From assembly GCF_022012435.1 (NCBI RefSeq), contig NZ_JAKLUA010000004.1:1-64000 (forward strand): a stretch of 64,000 bases of DNA, given 5' to 3'. Made by a program: the position numbers and the translations under genes. Below the pieces are notes generated by a model. That model did no database searches, was not told the DNA's origin, and saw only the letters and a program-made list of their open reading frames with translations. Source of the stretch: Bradyrhizobium zhengyangense. Its GTDB lineage: Bacteria; Pseudomonadota; Alphaproteobacteria; Rhizobiales; Xanthobacteraceae. Shown here one piece after another: positions 44,174-51,246 of the stretch; the stretch's first letter is position 1; the number at the start of each line of letters is the position of its first letter.

Positions 44174-45042
44174 TGCCCGGCGGCGTTGACGATCGCAATC
44201 GCGCGCGACATCGCATCGGCCTTGGCCGCGACATTACCGGGTACGGACTGACGCTTCTCGCCGGGATCGTCAAAATCATGGGTCGCGCCGGGATATAGCA
44301 GCGCATCGACCGGCGTGCCGGCAGCGCGCGAACGCTCGGCCACATGCTGGCAGATCTCCGGCGAGACCTCTTCATCATCCGTCCCGAGGAACATCGTGAT
44401 GGGTGTCGTTGTCAGGACGGTCGAGTCAAGCAAAGCTTCCTTTCCACAGCCGGGATAAAAGGCCAACGCGGCACGAAAGCCTGTCTGTTTGCCCTGCCGG
44501 ATCATCACGTTCAGTGTCGTGCTGCCGCCATTGGACCAGCCTTGCAGAAAGACGCGGTTCTGGACGACGTCGCCACGCGCAAGCAGGTAAGTAAGCGCGC
44601 CCTCGGCATCGAACGGCCGCACCGTCAACTCGTTGACGCTATCGCGGTCCGGATCGTGGTGGGTGAACCGGCCAAAGCCGTGCGCCTTGCCGCGCGGGCC
44701 GAAACTGTCGGGCAGGAGCGCGAAATAGCCGCGCTCCGCCCAAAACTGCCCCCACATCTGATGCCGCATCGACAGGGTCGCCGCGTTGCAGGGGGACTGG
44801 ACGGTTCGTCCGACAAACGTGCACCCGGCGTTGTCGTTTGCGGAGTAAGGTCCAGCGCGGCCATGTAGCATTACGACGGCCGGATGTGGCCCGCGGGTTG
44901 CTGGCTTGAACAGGTAGGCAACGATTTCGGCCTGGCCGTCGGCGCTCTTGAAGTAAACGGTTTCGGGAACGGCCGCAGCCGCCGACACCGCGAGCCACTG
45001 CGCCAGCACGCTGCCAAGGATCCAACGCCCGAGTGCGATCAT
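44170..45042 (-). CDS. Exported dienelactone-hydrolase-family protein
   Basis: A 290-residue hydrolase with signal peptide MIALGRWILGSVLAQWLAVSAAAA. Motifs are VVMLHGRAGPYS (oxyanion strand), FGPRGKAHGF, the nucleophile elbow LQGWSNGGST and the C-terminal YPGATHDFDDPG with the catalytic His. A Cys-containing insertion (NAGCTFVGRTVQSPC) after the first strand is probably disulfide-bonded. It is paralogous to the protein at 47056-47946 in nearly every motif. The first enzymes named in this family open dienelactones, but exported members have other, mostly unknown, ester substrates. Confidence 0.83.
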   Translation of the reverse strand: MIALGRWILGSVLAQWLAVSAAAAVPETVYFKSADGQAEIVAYLFKPATRGPHPAVVMLHGRAGPYSANDNAGCTFVGRTVQSPCNAATLSMRHQMWGQFWAERGYFALLPDSFGPRGKAHGFGRFTHHDPDRDSVNELTVRPFDAEGALTYLLARGDVVQNRVFLQGWSNGGSTTLNVMIRQGKQTGFRAALAFYPGCGKEALLDSTVLTTTPITMFLGTDDEEVSPEICQHVAERSRAAGTPVDALLYPGATHDFDDPGEKRQSVPGNVAAKADAMSRAIAIVNAAGH

Positions 45043-45148
45043 GACGCCTGCTCTCTCACTTCGCTTCCACGCGCATCGCGGGGTCGCGGCCATTTCCGAG
45101 GTGCCGCCTCTGCAGCCAGCTTAATCGAAGATGTCCGCATGCCACAAT

Positions 45149-45176
45149 GGAGACAACGCCCTGGAGCGTTGCCTCC
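45149..45176 (-). terminator. Hairpin downstream of secreted paralogue F
   Basis: GGAGACAACGC and GCGTTGCCTCC form an 11-bp stem with one mismatch and a 6-nt loop, 32 bp past the stop at 45209. It resembles the terminator of paralogue B, as expected from duplication of the whole gene unit. Confidence 0.6.
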
Positions 45177-45208
45177 ACCGGATCTGCTGCTTCATTTCAC
45201 TTGGCCCG

Positions 45209-46075
45209 TCACTTGGCTTGATTGGCCTGCGTGGTTGCGGCTTGCTTCTCCCACTCGAACGTGCCGAGACCGCAACGGAGCCAGACTTTCTGGTAGCCGA
45301 GACGGTTCATGGCGTCTTCCTCAACGTCGCGCGCGGCCGCCACTCTGCCGTCCGTCGCGAGCAACTGGATCAACTGCCTGAGCTCGGTGATCTTGCTCAT
45401 GTCGGCTGCGGAAAGCTGAGCGGTGGGCAGCAGCTGGTCGATCGCCGCGCCCAACGCCGGAATGTCGGCGGCAGTCACGCAGGCCGGCGTAACAACGGGC
45501 TGCGGTTGCGCCGTCGCGGTGGAGGTTGAACCGCTTCCGGTCGCAACGCGCACCGGCGCGCTGTAGGGGACGGCGGCGGGCACGGCAACCGGCACCTGAA
45601 CCGGCGCCTGCGGGACGAAGATCACGACGGGATGGTGGTGCTCATCCTTGTCGTTGTCGGGGTCGGGGCCGGGGTTGGGGAGCCCGCGCAAGCACCGTCG
45701 CAACGCCTCGCCGGACATGGCCTCACAATGCGGAATGGGTGGCCAAGGCTTGGGCGGCCAGGGCGGGGTGACTGAGGTCTGACACAATTTCGGATTGGTT
45801 GTGCAGTTGTCCAGGGCTTTTCCGACCGAGGAGATGCCCGGCGCCGGGATCATGACCTTTTTGTTCACGGACGACATTCCAGGCGCTGCCGGGATCGTCT
45901 GGGGAGCGTCGACGACTTTTGTCGGAATATGGCTGACCACCTGGCTCTCCTGCGGCTTGGTCAATACCGGCGCCGTCGAAGGGAGCTTCAGAGGAAAAGC
46001 CGCCGCCGGGACGGTGGCAGAGCAGATCGCAGTCGCGCTGAGGGCAATCGCGAGGAAGGTTGAAGTGCGTAACAT
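45209..46075 (-). CDS. Secreted Pro/Val-rich protein, paralogue F
   Basis: A 288-residue exported protein with signal peptide MLRTSTFLAIALSATAICSATVPAAA and mature start FPLKLPST. The centre is rich in Pro, with PPWPPKPWPPIPHCE, an Asp/His-rich stretch and VQVPVAVPAAVPYSAP. The C-terminal 90 residues match paralogue B: DIPALGAAIDQLLPTAQLS, LLATDGRVAAARDVEE and LGYQKVWLRCGLGTFEW. The conserved Cys of LRCGLGTF pairs with no obvious partner in the domain. AGGAGACAGTC precedes the ATG. The gene has a full upstream module. Function unknown. Confidence 0.78.
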   Translation of the reverse strand: MLRTSTFLAIALSATAICSATVPAAAFPLKLPSTAPVLTKPQESQVVSHIPTKVVDAPQTIPAAPGMSSVNKKVMIPAPGISSVGKALDNCTTNPKLCQTSVTPPWPPKPWPPIPHCEAMSGEALRRCLRGLPNPGPDPDNDKDEHHHPVVIFVPQAPVQVPVAVPAAVPYSAPVRVATGSGSTSTATAQPQPVVTPACVTAADIPALGAAIDQLLPTAQLSAADMSKITELRQLIQLLATDGRVAAARDVEEDAMNRLGYQKVWLRCGLGTFEWEKQAATTQANQAK

Positions 46076-46127
46076 GACTGTCTCCTGTGCTTGATGAACA
46101 TCCAGGGCTCACGGCCCGTTGGGATGC

Positions 46128-46232
46128 GGTGTGACCATTCACACCTGCCCATCTGTCGTTGCGCCACGCCTGGCGTTCAGGAGATTTACGAGCGTTTACA
46201 GTCATTTACACCGACTTTACAGCTCGTTTACG
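46128..46232 (-). promoter_or_regulatory. Upstream module F: palindrome plus four GTTTACA-type repeats
   Basis: GGTGTGA-CCAT-TCACACC at 46128-46145, here with perfect 7-bp arms. Repeats: GTTTACA (46194), ATTTACA (46204), CTTTACA (46215) and GTTTACG (46226), spacings 10, 11 and 11. It lies 52 bp upstream of the secreted gene starting at 46075. Confidence 0.74.
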
Positions 46233-46583
46233 GGACACGCGAGCACCGTCAGGCTTGATTGATCAGGGAGCAGCCTCGGTGCTCGCCGGACGGCATATCG
46301 CCGCAGGCGAATGGAGCGATCAGGTCGACGCGTGTCGAGGCCTTCCAGCCGAGACCGCCGTCAAGCTATGGCGGCGCGATGCATCATTTCGATGAATTCG
46401 GGAGCAAGCCGACAGCATGATGTGCCGGCAACGTCGCTGGGATACAGGATGCGACGGCGGCCTGTGGCCGGATTTTCCAGGAGCATTTTCAAGAGATTCG
46501 AGCGACGGCAGAGGCAGTGCATAACCGCACCTCACCTCTGCCGACGCTGTTTCTTGCTGTTTCGCATGAACTGACGAACCGGC
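46233..46583. other. 350-bp stretch without a supported gene
   Basis: I see no gene with a ribosome site or recognisable product between module F and the end of secreted gene G. A hairpin CGGCAGAGG...CCTCTGCCG (46506-46543, 20-nt loop with an inner GTGC/GCAC stem) may terminate gene G. Confidence 0.45.
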
Positions 46584-46769
46584 CTAGTTGAACGGATTGC
46601 GCCTCACGCGCGGCCACATCGGATCCATCGCGCGTCCCACGGTCGTCCTCATATGCGGATTGTAGGCCTTGGAGACCTGAGGCGTCTTCGTAAATCCCGC
46701 CGCTGCGGGGCCGGAGGCGTAAAGAAACACGCTGAGCGCAATCGCGAGGAAACCTGACATACGTAACAT
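46584..46769 (-). CDS. Very small secreted protein G
   Basis: A 61-residue protein: signal peptide MLRMSGFLAIALSVFLYASGPAAA, then a mature peptide of 37 residues (GFTKTPQVSKAYNPHMRTTVGR...). It is basic, has no Cys and ends MWPRVRRNPFN. The signal peptide type and the CAGGAGATAGTC leader tie it to the other module-controlled secreted genes. The size and charge would suit a peptide acting in the envelope or outside the cell. No family is recognised. Confidence 0.65.
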   Translation of the reverse strand: MLRMSGFLAIALSVFLYASGPAAAGFTKTPQVSKAYNPHMRTTVGRAMDPMWPRVRRNPFN

Positions 46770-46827
46770 GACTATCTCCTGTGGTTGGTCGTGTTGAGCA
46801 TCCAGGGCTCTCAGCCTGTCTGGACGC

Positions 46828-46933
46828 GATGTGAGCATTCACACCATGCCCATCTGTCACGCCGCCACGCCTCGCGTTCAGGGTATCTCCAAGCGTTCAC
46901 AGCCGTTTACACCGGATTTACAGCCCGTTTACG
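46828..46933 (-). promoter_or_regulatory. Upstream module G: palindrome plus four GTTTACA-type repeats
   Basis: GATGTGA-GCAT-TCACACC at 46828-46845, then GTTCACA (46895), GTTTACA (46905), ATTTACA (46916) and GTTTACG (46927), spacings 10, 11 and 11, the same as module F. It lies 58 bp upstream of secreted gene G; the divergent hydrolase starts 122 bp away at 47056. Confidence 0.74.
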
Positions 46934-47055
46934 GGACAAGGCGGCGGCGTCGGACTAGATTGATCAACGAGCGATGCGGGAACCTTGCATGGATTTCGCG
47001 CTCGCAATTCAGCTAGGCTCCCCTTCGTTTGTGATCAATCATTTGAGGTGCCGTC

Positions 47056-47946
47056 GTGATTTCTGCTCGCCCGTTTTCCGTGAGCCGGCTCGTTGCTATC
47101 ACCGCTGCTGCACTCCTTTCGATCGCGGCGTCCCCGCCGCCGATCGGCCCGCTGCCCGACCGTGTCATGTTTCCGAGCGCCGACGGCCAGACCACGCTGG
47201 TCGGTTATGTGTTCAAGCCGGAAGGCCCGCATGCGGCACGGAGCCCGGCCGTGGTCATGATGCACGGCCGCGCCGGGCCCTATTCATCTCTTGCGGACGG
47301 CAGATACGATGCAACCACGCTTTCGCAGCGGCACCAGAAATGGGGACACCTGTGGGCGCAACAGGGTTATCTCGCCATTCTCGTGGACGGGTTCGGGCCG
47401 CGCGGTTTTCCGCAAGGCTTCTCGCATCAGGACTACAAGCAGCGCCCGGAAAGCGTGAACGAAGTGATCGTGCGGCCGTACGACGCCTATGGCGCACTCG
47501 CTTATCTGCACACGCGTAACGACGTGGCGGCGGACCGCATCGCGCTACAGGGTTGGTCGAACGGCGCAAGCGCCACGCTTGCCACAATGTCATCGGCCAC
47601 GCCGGCGCTCAAATCGCGCTCGCCCAGCAGCGGCTTTCGCGGCGCGCTGGCTTTTTATCCTGGTTGTGGCCTGAAGGGACATTTCAAAGCCGGCCTGATC
47701 CCGTACGCGCCGCTGCGCGTGTATGTTGGGACGGCCGATGAAGAAATATCACCGCAGGAATGCAGCGAGCTCGTCGACGTGAGTCGGGCCCAGCAAGCCA
47801 ACATCACACTCAAAATATATCCCGGCGCGACGCACGATTTCGATGATCCGGGTCCAAGCCGCCAGGACATTCCCGCCAACGCCGCAGCGACCCGGGATGC
47901 GACCGCGGAGGCGATCGCATTTTTCGCGTCGCTGTTGAAGAAGTAG
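47056..47946 (+). CDS. Exported dienelactone-hydrolase-family protein
   Basis: A 296-residue hydrolase beginning at GTG, with GAGG upstream and an export signal ISARPFSVSRLVAITAAALLSIAA. It shares with the protein at 44170-45042 the motifs MMHGRAGPYS, FGPRGFPQGF, LQGWSNGASAT (nucleophile Ser), FYPGCGLKG and YPGATHDFDDPG (catalytic His). It lacks the Cys-rich insertion of that paralogue. It is divergent from secreted gene G across module G, repeating the pairing of a small secreted protein with a hydrolase seen at 39 and 42 kb. Confidence 0.83.
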   Translation: MISARPFSVSRLVAITAAALLSIAASPPPIGPLPDRVMFPSADGQTTLVGYVFKPEGPHAARSPAVVMMHGRAGPYSSLADGRYDATTLSQRHQKWGHLWAQQGYLAILVDGFGPRGFPQGFSHQDYKQRPESVNEVIVRPYDAYGALAYLHTRNDVAADRIALQGWSNGASATLATMSSATPALKSRSPSSGFRGALAFYPGCGLKGHFKAGLIPYAPLRVYVGTADEEISPQECSELVDVSRAQQANITLKIYPGATHDFDDPGPSRQDIPANAAATRDATAEAIAFFASLLKK

Positions 47947-48077
47947 GTCGGTCTTCATTGTAAAGAGGCAAAGTCGCACAGTGTCCTTGAGTGTGCACAG
48001 AATCACTGACCGTACGATCCACTTCAGTCAAAGTGCCCCCACGCCGCATGGTGCGGCCTCAACTCAGGAGCACAACA

Positions 48078-48299
48078 ATGAAAGCCTCTCGTATCATTCT
48101 ATCTACCTTCGCCGCTGCGATCGCGCTTGCCACGCTGACCGCGTCCTATTCCCCCGCATCCGCCGGCGCATTCGGTCCGGACTACGGTTGGATGGGCAAC
48201 AAGCAGTATATGGCCTGCCTGAAATATGTGGGCGCCTTTGGCGCCGATTATCCGGGTAGGGACAAGAACATTCAATCCTGCAAGCGTAATTACCTCTAA
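48078..48299 (+). CDS. Small secreted protein
   Basis: A 73-residue protein with CAGGAG seven bases before the ATG. Signal peptide MKASRIILSTFAAAIALATLTASYSPASA, then a mature peptide of 44 residues beginning GAFGPDYGWMGNKQYMACLKYVG and containing two Cys (MAC...QSC). The mature part may fold with one disulfide. It has its own terminator. It is on the plus strand and has no GTTTACA module, so I do not group it with the neighbouring secreted genes. Function unknown. Confidence 0.7.
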   Translation: MKASRIILSTFAAAIALATLTASYSPASAGAFGPDYGWMGNKQYMACLKYVGAFGADYPGRDKNIQSCKRNYL

Positions 48300-48315
48300 T
48301 GAATGCGACACCTGC

Positions 48316-48353
48316 ATCGAAGAGGCGGCGCGGAAATGGGCAGCCTCTTCGAT
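48316..48353 (+). terminator. Terminator of the 73-residue secreted protein gene
   Basis: ATCGAAGAGGC and GCCTCTTCGAT form a perfect 11-bp stem starting 17 bp after the stop codon. The T content after it is modest. Confidence 0.7.
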
Positions 48354-48426
48354 TGTGCTGAACGTCGTCGTTCACGGCTGCTTCAAGTGGCATAGTTTCG
48401 ACGTCACTTCTATTCGGAGTTAAGAG

Positions 48427-48621
48427 ATGCGATGGCCTCACTGGCACCCAACGCGCGCTGATATTCTGAGCATCCTGTTTGCTGTGGTGTTGGTCAGTCT
48501 CTGCGCTTTCATTGCGGTACGGCTTCCGTTTCTCCGTCAGCCGACCGGCTTCGGCCCCGATTGGAATTGCCAACCCATGCCCAAAGGCGATCCGGTGTGC
48601 ACCAAGCGGCTGGATCGCTGA
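48427..48621 (+). CDS. Small single-span membrane protein
   Basis: A 64-residue protein with one membrane span (ADILSILFAVVLVSLCAFIAVRLPF). A short hydrophilic tail follows, GFGPDWNCQPMPKGDPVCTKRL, holding two Cys that could form a disulfide if the tail is periplasmic. TAAGAG precedes the ATG. I recall similar small proteins as conserved hypotheticals in Bradyrhizobium but no function. Confidence 0.65.
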   Translation: MRWPHWHPTRADILSILFAVVLVSLCAFIAVRLPFLRQPTGFGPDWNCQPMPKGDPVCTKRLDR

Positions 48622-48775
48622 AGGCATTCCAAGCGCACTGCCTCTTCTTCTCGCATCAAGTTTGGTTGAGCATTTCGACATGGCGCCGGAAATCGTCCGC
48701 CTGAGCCAACGGCGTCCAGCGCACGACAGCATCGGAGTATGAGCAAGCAAAAACGTCGGCTGGTTCTAAGCCGTC

Positions 48776-49342
48776 TCATTCCTTGGAGTGAGGCAACATC
48801 CGAATGAGAGTGCGGTCCTGGAATACCCAATGATGAATGAGCGCGGCGATCGCGTGGAACGCTGCGATAGCCACTAGCGCATGCGCTAGCAGCTCGTGCA
48901 CTTCTTTCACGTTGTGGGCAAAGGCTGCATCCTTGAGCCACGGCGACGGAATGGCGACGAGACCGAGCAATGGCAATGCATTACCCCGCGCGAATTGCAG
49001 CACAATCCCTGCGACAGGCACAGCGACAAGTAGCGCGTAAAGAGTATAGTGCGCGATCGCAGCAGCAGGATCACCCCACCTTGCGAGCCATGCGCCAAAT
49101 TCGTTCGCTTCCGATACAGGTGGCGGATTGATCGATCGCCATATCAGGCGAGCCACGAGCAGAATGAGAATTGCGCTTCCGGCAGCAATGTGGATGGCAA
49201 GGCCGGTCTGGCGAGATTCGCCCTTCTGCAAGACGTCGCCAAAAATGCCCAGCATCCAAGCAAGAATGACCAGAACGACCGTCAGCCAGTGCAAGGTCTG
49301 CGCTATGGCGCCGTAGTCTTTGTCTGAATTGAGCAGCTGCAT
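48776..49342 (-). CDS. Cytochrome b561-type membrane protein
   Basis: A 188-residue four-helix di-heme cytochrome of the inner membrane. Candidate heme ligands are His in AQTLHWLTVVLVILAWMLG, GLAIHIAAGSAILILL, IAHYTLYALLVAVPVAG and HELLAHALVAIAAFHAIAALIHHW. Such proteins move electrons between quinol and an electron acceptor, or dismutate superoxide (CybB). I use ATG 49342 because it is preceded by AGAGG and agrees with a transcript start predicted from the FixK-type box at 49387-49400; an ATG five codons earlier is possible. Confidence 0.88.
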   Translation of the reverse strand: MQLLNSDKDYGAIAQTLHWLTVVLVILAWMLGIFGDVLQKGESRQTGLAIHIAAGSAILILLVARLIWRSINPPPVSEANEFGAWLARWGDPAAAIAHYTLYALLVAVPVAGIVLQFARGNALPLLGLVAIPSPWLKDAAFAHNVKEVHELLAHALVAIAAFHAIAALIHHWVFQDRTLIRMLPHSKE

Positions 49343-49386
49343 ATCGGAGCCTCTCATTCACAATAGACTAAACGCGAATCAATTCG

Positions 49387-49400
49387 TTGACGTGAATCAA
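49387..49400 (-). promoter_or_regulatory. FixK-type box upstream of cytochrome b561
   Basis: TTGACGTGAATCAA fits TTGA-N6-TCAA. Its centre is 51 bp from the ATG at 49342, so a class II promoter (site at -41.5) would start transcription about 10 bp before that ATG. TATTGT on the minus strand is a possible -10. Confidence 0.65.
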
Positions 49401-49552
49401 TCAGCTCGAGCGCAGGCGATGTGCAGCTTCACCAATCGGCACACAAATAGCGCCGCCTGCTCGAATGACCGCAGGCGGCGGCTTCCCAGCCCTTGGGAGG
49501 ATAATGCAGAATCCAGCAAACCAGATGCTGCACGACCGGGGCGGCAGCCACT

Positions 49553-49566
49553 TTGCTCTAGATCAA
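49553..49566 (+). promoter_or_regulatory. FixK-type box upstream of the OpgC-like gene
   Basis: TTGCTCTAGATCAA fits TTG[A/C]-N6-TCAA. A site at -41.5 would place the transcript start at about 49601, which is the ATG of the OpgC-like gene itself. Confidence 0.6.
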
Positions 49567-49600
49567 GACTCGTGCAACCATATGGCCGCAGTCTTAAACA

Positions 49601-50794
49601 ATGCTGGTCGCTCCCCTCTGCAGCAGGGTTACGCGACATGGTCATCTTGATCTTGCGGATCAGACAAAGTCTACATGGAGGTCACAGATACCGCTCCGTC
49701 CTGCTGATGATCGTGACTTCCGGCTAGACGCTTGTCGCGGGTTGGCGCTGTGGTTTGTTTTCATCGACCACATCCCAGGCAATGTGTTCGACTGGCTGAC
49801 CCTTCGCAACTACGGATTTAGCGACGCCTCCGAAGTATTCGTCTTCGTATCGGGCTATACGTGCATGGTCTCTTATGGTGGCGCACTGCGTAGCCAAGGC
49901 TGGCCAACCGTCATTGCTCGCAGCCTCAGGCGCAGCTTTGAGATCTACGCTGCTTTCCTGCTGCTCGTGATCGTCTATCTTGGGCTGGCCTGGCTAACGA
50001 GCTCCTACCTCGACGAGACCAATACGAGGCGGTTTTTCGACAATCCGGGGACGGCTCTCCTCCGTCTCCTGGCTCTTCAGTACGCCCCCGTCAACACGGA
50101 CATATTGCCCACGTTCGTCTTACTGCATCTCGCATTTCCGATCGTGCTCTGGCTCATTGCCCGCAATGCGGCAATCGCGCTCGCTGCATCATTCATGCTC
50201 TATCTAATGGTGCAACTGTATAGCTGGCATTGGCCTGCCTGGCCTACCGGCGAACTCTATTTCAATCCATTTGCATGGCAGATACTTTTCGTCATCGGCG
50301 CTTGCTCCGCCGGTCCATGTGCCGAGAAGTTCGCGACTATCCTACAACGGCGCGTCACCATATCGCTTGCCGCAGCCTATGTATTGTTCAGCCTCGTAAT
50401 TGCCTTGAGTTGGCGTCTGGATGCGTTCAAGTGGCTGATCCCGCAAATGATCGAGGACTGGCTCTATCCGATCTATAAGAGTCACTTGGACCCAGTTCGG
50501 ATCATCCACTTCTTGGCAATCGTTGCGCTATTGACGCGCATCGTGCCCCCGGACGGCCGTCGCTCGCCGGGGCTTTGGACTACGGCACTGATCCGGTGTG
50601 GCGAAAACTCGCTACCGATCTTCTGCTTCAGCGTACTGGCTTCTTTTATGACATTCGTTATCCTGAACCGCGTGTCCGATGGGCTACCGATGCAAGCCGC
50701 GGTCACCGCGCTCGGCATCGCTCTCATGGTCGCGGTTGCCAACATTCTGACATGGGAAGCCAAGCTCGACCGGCGCGCGCCAGCGTTGTTCTAG
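49601..50794 (+). CDS. opgC: OpgC-like membrane acyltransferase
   Basis: A roughly 397-residue inner-membrane protein with about ten spans, of the OpgC/acyltransferase-3 group. OpgC of other proteobacteria adds succinyl groups to periplasmic osmoregulated glucans. The diagnostic opening is DFRLDACRGLALWFVFIDHIPGN, then FSDASEVFVFVSGYTCMVSYGG, both strongly conserved in this family; LHLAFPIVLWLIARN and GELYFNPFAWQILFVIGA follow. The start is uncertain: the ATG at 49601 has no Shine-Dalgarno, and about 35 residues precede the conserved part. No other in-frame ATG occurs before it. A leaderless message is one explanation. Confidence 0.83.
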   Translation: MLVAPLCSRVTRHGHLDLADQTKSTWRSQIPLRPADDRDFRLDACRGLALWFVFIDHIPGNVFDWLTLRNYGFSDASEVFVFVSGYTCMVSYGGALRSQGWPTVIARSLRRSFEIYAAFLLLVIVYLGLAWLTSSYLDETNTRRFFDNPGTALLRLLALQYAPVNTDILPTFVLLHLAFPIVLWLIARNAAIALAASFMLYLMVQLYSWHWPAWPTGELYFNPFAWQILFVIGACSAGPCAEKFATILQRRVTISLAAAYVLFSLVIALSWRLDAFKWLIPQMIEDWLYPIYKSHLDPVRIIHFLAIVALLTRIVPPDGRRSPGLWTTALIRCGENSLPIFCFSVLASFMTFVILNRVSDGLPMQAAVTALGIALMVAVANILTWEAKLDRRAPALF

Positions 50795-50804
50795 GTGCCG
50801 GTAG

Positions 50805-51077
50805 TCAACCTCGATTGGCTGCAAACAGGCTTACACATACCGGCCTGGGCGGGCTCAATGTCGCTTGTTGGACCCGTTGCGTATTCAAGGGAGATGGCCC
50901 GATATCGGCAATTGACGAAACCAAGTCTCGCTCCGCTACCCGTTTGAGCCGTTGCTCCAAAAACGCGAGCGCCCGGTCGGAGGCTTTCTTAGTGCCTGCA
51001 TATTCCGGATGAAAATCGAGGCCGTGCGGAGCACCGCGGTAGATCAGCTGTTGAGCCGGCCCGCCCAGCTCCGTCAC
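50805..51077 (-). pseudogene. Dienelactone hydrolase C-terminal fragment
   Basis: The frame encodes the end of a dienelactone hydrolase: QQLIYRGAPHGLDFHPEYAG (His motif) and KKASDRALAFLEQRLK, but no upstream two-thirds of the enzyme exists. Just before it, between about 51080 and 51240 on the same strand, a different frame reads SGIDIEVTLDDGKSY, which looks like the C-terminal end of an MmgE/PrpD-type protein. Stops and frame changes separate the two. I interpret the 50.8-51.24 kb stretch as joined remnants of two deleted genes. The short tail after LKRV is non-homologous. Confidence 0.5.
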
Positions 51078-51246
51078 CAGTCAGATGAGGTCGCCGGCGT
51101 TTATAGGGACACGGGCTGGTGCTCTGCGAGTAGGACTTTCCGTCATCCAACGTCACCTCGATGTCGATGCCACTCGTCCCCTGTCCCCGGTCACTGTTGT
51201 CGAGATTGAGACCAACAAGACCATGCCTTGATATCCGCTAGCGCGA

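Noticed and set aside
45795..46094. Plus-strand frame in the secreted paralogue F gene
   Set aside because: It lies opposite a gene with a clear signal peptide and a paralogue, and has no ribosome site.
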